Assembly (NCBI RefSeq): GCF_008642335.1
Contig: NZ_CP029191.1
Coordinates: forward strand, 620,001-684,000
DNA length: 64,000 bases
Direction: 5' to 3'
Source of the DNA: Streptomyces venezuelae
GTDB taxonomy: Bacteria > Actinomycetota > Actinomycetes > Streptomycetales > Streptomycetaceae
In this document: piece after piece, positions 61,412-64,000 of the stretch
How positions within the stretch are numbered: the stretch's first letter is position 1
How the letters are laid out: the number at the start of each line of letters is the position of its first letter
The notes under the pieces: model-generated
Database searches by the model: none
What the model saw: the letters and a program-made list of their open reading frames with translations, nothing else
What the model was told of the DNA's origin: nothing
Translations under genes and position numbers: made by a program

Positions 61412-62586
61412 CGCGCCTCGCTCTCGGCGCTCAGGGGGTCCCGGACGGTGGTGCAGCGGGTCCAGCGGCCGACCTCCTTCTCGTCGGGAGTGTGGACGAC
61501 GTCGGGGTCGGCGGCAGGCGCCCCTGCAAGGAGAAGCCCGTGCCGTTCGCAGTACGTGTCGTCGTAGACGGTCTCCAGGTAGCGCTGCGGCCCGTCGGGG
61601 AAGACCGCGACGATACGGGCGTCGCGCGGCAGCGTCCGGGCGAGCCAGCCGGCCACCAGCGCGACCGCGCCGACGCTCCAGCCTCCGGTCGCGTAATGCG
61701 AGGTCGCCAACTGTCGGCACGCCCAGACGGATTCGGCGGGCGACACCCAGTGGACCTCGCTGAAGTGCTCGTAGGCGACGTTGCGCGGGTAGATGCTCGA
61801 TCCCAGGCCGCGCATGAGCCTGGGCCGGGCGGGCTGGCCGAAGATGGTCGACCCGACGGTGTCCACGCCGACGAGGCGCAGCCCGGGGTAGAGCTGCCGC
61901 AGGACGCGGGAGATGCCGGCGGAGTGGCCGCCGGTGCCGACGCTGCACACCAGGACGTCGATGTGGCCCAGCTGCGCGGCGAGTTCGAGGGCGAGCGGGG
62001 TGTAGGCGGCGACGTTGTCGGGGTTGCCGTACTGGTCGGGGCACCAGGAGCCGGGGTGCTCGGCGAGGAGTTCGGCGACGCGGTCGCGGCGGGCCTGCTG
62101 CCAGCCTCCGGCCGGGTCCGGTTCGGGCACCGTGTCGACGGTCGCGCCGTGGGCGGCGAGCAACCGCGTCATGGACGGCTCCAGGCCCGGGTCGGTGACC
62201 AGGGTGACGGGGTGCCCGTGGACCGTACCGGCCAGTGCCAGACCGAGTCCGAGGGTGCCGCTGGTCGACTCGACGATGCGGCAGCCGGGCTGCAACTCGC
62301 CCCTGGCGCGGGCGCGTTCGACCATGTGCAGCCCCGGGCGGTCCTTGATGCCGCCGGGGTTGAACCCCTCCAGCTTGGCCCAGAAGCCGCGGTCGGGCGG
62401 CGTGAGGGGGTGGGAGACGCGCAGGACGGGGGTGTTGCCGACGAGACCGGGGAGGGTGGACCCGGCGGGGGCGACGGCCTGGTGGACGGGATGAGCGGAG
62501 CGGGCGGCGTGGGCGGGGTGGGCAGGGTCGCCGAAGTGGCCCGGACAGGCGAGATGGGCGGATTCGTGCGCGATCGGAGAATGCAT
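61408..62586 (-). CDS. PLP-dependent cysteine synthase/CBS family enzyme
   Basis: A 392-residue fold-type II PLP enzyme. The N-terminal 40 residues are His/Ala/Pro-rich. The PLP lysine lies in [14 protein letters not shown], substrate loop [14 protein letters not shown] replaces the TSGNTG of CysK, and the phosphate loop is VGTGGHSAG. The C-terminus extends past CysK with CTTVRDP. It would catalyse beta-replacement on serine or an activated serine. The changed substrate loop points away from plain cysteine synthesis. It is the first gene of an operon with the MFS transporter. Confidence 0.84.
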   Translation of the reverse strand: MHSPIAHESAHLACPGHFGDPAHPAHAARSAHPVHQAVAPAGSTLPGLVGNTPVLRVSHPLTPPDRGFWAKLEGFNPGGIKDRPGLHMVERARARGELQPGCRIVESTSGTLGLGLALAGTVHGHPVTLVTDPGLEPSMTRLLAAHGATVDTVPEPDPAGGWQQARRDRVAELLAEHPGSWCPDQYGNPDNVAAYTPLALELAAQLGHIDVLVCSVGTGGHSAGISRVLRQLYPGLRLVGVDTVGSTIFGQPARPRLMRGLGSSIYPRNVAYEHFSEVHWVSPAESVWACRQLATSHYATGGWSVGAVALVAGWLARTLPRDARIVAVFPDGPQRYLETVYDDTYCERHGLLLAGAPAADPDVVHTPDEKEVGRWTRCTTVRDPLSAESEAR

Positions 62587-62646
62587 CTCTTCGCTTCTTC
62601 TTCGCTCTCGTTGGGGGGGTGAAGGCATGCGGGGACCACGGGCCTC

Positions 62647-63084
62647 CTATATGCGCCACCTGCACAGCGAGTTGAGGGCGTCCCGGCCGCCGCCTCGCAC
62701 GGTTCGCGGCGGACGTGACGCCGAGGCGTGCTGACCGCCGAGGGCGGGGACGGCGCTCCCCACGAGCGCGTAGAGCCGGGCGAACGACTGCGCCCCGGCC
62801 CCGGATCCGATACCGCCCGGTCCGGGCCCCGCACCGAATTCGTGGCAGTGCCCGGAGGAATCAGGCACGGACAGAGGCAGCGGAGGGGATACGTCGGCCC
62901 CCTCGCCTCCCCCGTCACCGCCGATCTCCGCGACCGCGACCACGTGAAGCCCGGACGCCACGGACGACGGCCCCTCCGGGCCTTGATGATGCCCGCCGGA
63001 ACACAGGAGCAGAACGGCGAGCAGCAGGACGTACAACGAGTTCAGGACGTACAAAGAATTGCGGACGTACAGCCGAGGCAGCAC
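62647..63084 (-). CDS. Small secreted/membrane protein, DUF6153-like
   Basis: A 145-residue protein. The N-terminus holds RNSLYVLNSLYVLLLAVLLL, partly made by an 18-base direct repeat, followed by GGHHQG, a polar Gly-rich region with SGHCHEFG, and a C-terminus LCRWRI. The His/Cys pairs and the aromatic-Arg end resemble DUF6153. GTG 63084 is chosen for GGAGGG just upstream; a TTG six codons earlier is also open. It lies upstream of the PLP enzyme on the same strand, 60 bases apart. Confidence 0.5.
   Translation of the reverse strand: MLPRLYVRNSLYVLNSLYVLLLAVLLLCSGGHHQGPEGPSSVASGLHVVAVAEIGGDGGGEGADVSPPLPLSVPDSSGHCHEFGAGPGPGGIGSGAGAQSFARLYALVGSAVPALGGQHASASRPPRTVRGGGRDALNSLCRWRI
63027..63071 (-). 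repeat. Three copies of GGACGTACA with 18-bp period
   Basis: Copies start at 63027, 63045 and 63063. They lie in the signal/membrane segment of the small secreted protein and encode the repeated SLYVxN unit. An in-frame tandem repeat of this kind can expand or contract. Confidence 0.6.
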
Positions 63085-63204
63085 AGACCCTCCGCGCGAC
63101 AACTGCCCGACCGGGACGCACGCGTACGTGCACGTGCGTACGTACGCGTAGCGCTGACACCTACGGTCGGGACGAGGACAGACCGGTGGCGGAAACCGGC
63201 CGGT

Positions 63205-63639
63205 CTAGACGCGCAGGATCGTCGACTCTGCGGCGTGCGCTATCGGCACCGGGAGGTCGCGCCCGGCGAAGCGCTGCGCGTGCGGAGGCACGGGTGCGTC
63301 ACCGCGCCACGCGGAGTCCAGCGGCGAGAGGCAGGGAAGATCGACACCGGGCCCCTGCGGGGGTTGCCCCAGGGCGCACTCCTCGACGGTGTGCGCGGGT
63401 GGATGCCTGTGCCCCTGTTCCCTGGGCACCTCGGCGACAACGGACGAGCCACGCCCCACGTCGACGGTCGGCCCCGCCGCCACCACACCATTCCCGGCCC
63501 CGAGGTGACGACTGGTCGTCTCGGGACTGGCCACATGCGTGAACACCAGTCCGAACAGAACGAGCCCCAGTCCCACGACCCGCCACAGAGCCACCGCCGA
63601 GCGGCTCCGACGCGTACCGGAAGAAGACCAGGCCGTCAT
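63205..63639 (-). CDS. Small secreted/membrane protein with CALGQPPQGP motif
   Basis: A 144-residue protein with one N-terminal hydrophobic segment (ALWRVVGLGLVLFGLVFTHVA), a His-rich middle (EQGHRHPPAHTVEECALGQPPQGPGVDLPCLSPL) and a C-terminus ESTILRV. The Cys-x12-18-Cys pair and the ECALGQPPQGP block recur, to my knowledge, in small Streptomyces proteins without a known function. ATG 63639 is preferred to GTG 63642. Confidence 0.6.
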   Translation of the reverse strand: MTAWSSSGTRRSRSAVALWRVVGLGLVLFGLVFTHVASPETTSRHLGAGNGVVAAGPTVDVGRGSSVVAEVPREQGHRHPPAHTVEECALGQPPQGPGVDLPCLSPLDSAWRGDAPVPPHAQRFAGRDLPVPIAHAAESTILRV

Positions 63640-63811
63640 CACACGGTGATCCTAGCGGGCGGCTCCTGCTTTCCGTGGTGCCTTCCGTGCTGCCTTCCGT
63701 GGCGAGCACGGAAGCCGTACCTAACGGTGGGCCGCCAAGCTGTGATCACAGCGAACGGGCCGCCGTCTGATGGCGGCGGCCGGTCAGGGATCGACAGCGC
63801 AGGGGTGGATG

Positions 63812-64000
63812 ATGAGCACCGTAGACGTTCACAAGGGGTTCTCGGCCGAGGAGCGGGCCGCGATGAAGGACCACGCCAAGGAGTTGAAGGCGGCGGCCCG
63901 TCGCGGTACACGTGCGGACAAGGCCGCGGAGGCCGAGCGGGACGTTCTCGCGCGGATCGCCGAGATGGAGGACTCCGACCGGATCATGGCGGAGCGGGTC
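63812..64000 (+). CDS. DUF1801/YdhG-like protein, N-terminal part (runs off the window)
   Basis: The first 63 residues read MSTVDVHKGFSAEERAAMKD, then a lysine/alanine-rich helix and DVLARIAEMEDSDRIMAERV, with no stop before the window ends. This matches the start of a small actinobacterial DUF1801-type family. AGGGG lies just upstream; ATG 63809 and 63812 are both possible. Confidence 0.7.
   Translation, partial: MSTVDVHKGFSAEERAAMKDHAKELKAAARRGTRADKAAEAERDVLARIAEMEDSDRIMAERV

Noticed and set aside
63201..63210. GGTCTAGAC resembling half of a DasR site
   Set aside because: It coincides with the stop codon of a small protein gene, lacks the flanking CCA, and is not in a promoter.

Overview
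The window is about 72% GC. It uses GTG starts freely, has many 4-base ATGA/GTGA stop-start overlaps, and carries gene families typical of a Streptomyces chromosome: mycothiol-era PIG-L deacetylase, FG-GAP and SpaA secreted proteins, DUF779, DUF3105, and an intergenic repeat I know from Streptomyces. I saw no rRNA, phage, IS element or CRISPR array. Species cannot be named from sequence alone.

Layout. Positions 1-3833 hold the tail of a PaaK-like adenylating enzyme, a DEIWH-motif protein, an aminopeptidase P, an atypical tRNA-Gly(UCC)-like gene with its own promoter and terminator, and a hypothetical protein. Positions 3851-12020 (minus strand) look like a small specialised-metabolite locus. 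One operon is Fe(II)/2-oxoglutarate dioxygenase, DUF6271 protein, ornithine-decarboxylase-like PLP enzyme, GNAT acetyltransferase and MFS exporter. Beyond it lies an AurF-type diiron oxygenase with a ferredoxin-fused NADP reductase. The operon promoter overlaps a near-perfect DasR/GntR-type operator. Positions 12159-22563 hold mostly secreted proteins: FG-GAP, GH16, a choice-of-anchor/SpaA protein, L,D-transpeptidase, phosphodiester glycosidase, a beta-propeller-like protein and a GDPD-like esterase.

Positions 22724-27868 are a complete five-gene peptide/nickel-type ABC importer operon. Positions 28010-31262 are a three-gene acyl-CoA dehydrogenase/quinone oxidoreductase operon with a palindromic operator. 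Positions 31361-35392 hold an XRE-cupin regulator divergent from a CPYC flavoprotein, then GNAT, GlxA-type and MBL-fold genes. Positions 35573-40143 are a betB-betA-permease operon for choline or amino-alcohol oxidation. Positions 40166-44926 hold ProC-like, SDR, enoyl-CoA hydratase, PIG-L and S33 peptidase genes. Positions 45047-47963 are lutABC (lactate oxidation). Positions 47986-51530 are an OpuC-type glycine betaine/choline importer split into two convergent units.

Positions 51605-55042 combine a class A beta-lactamase-like protein, a LysR regulator and a divergent class B penicillin-binding protein, a possible beta-lactam response module. Positions 55152-58667 hold a flavoprotein and a TetR/methyltransferase pair separated by two tandem palindromes. 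Positions 58760-64000 hold small Cys/His secreted proteins, DUF3105, an MFS plus cysteine-synthase-like PLP enzyme operon, and the start of a DUF1801-like gene.

The genes that most clearly work together are the 3851-12020 metabolite locus, the betaine synthesis and uptake genes (35573-40143 and 47986-51530), the lut operon, and the cell-wall module at 51605-55042.
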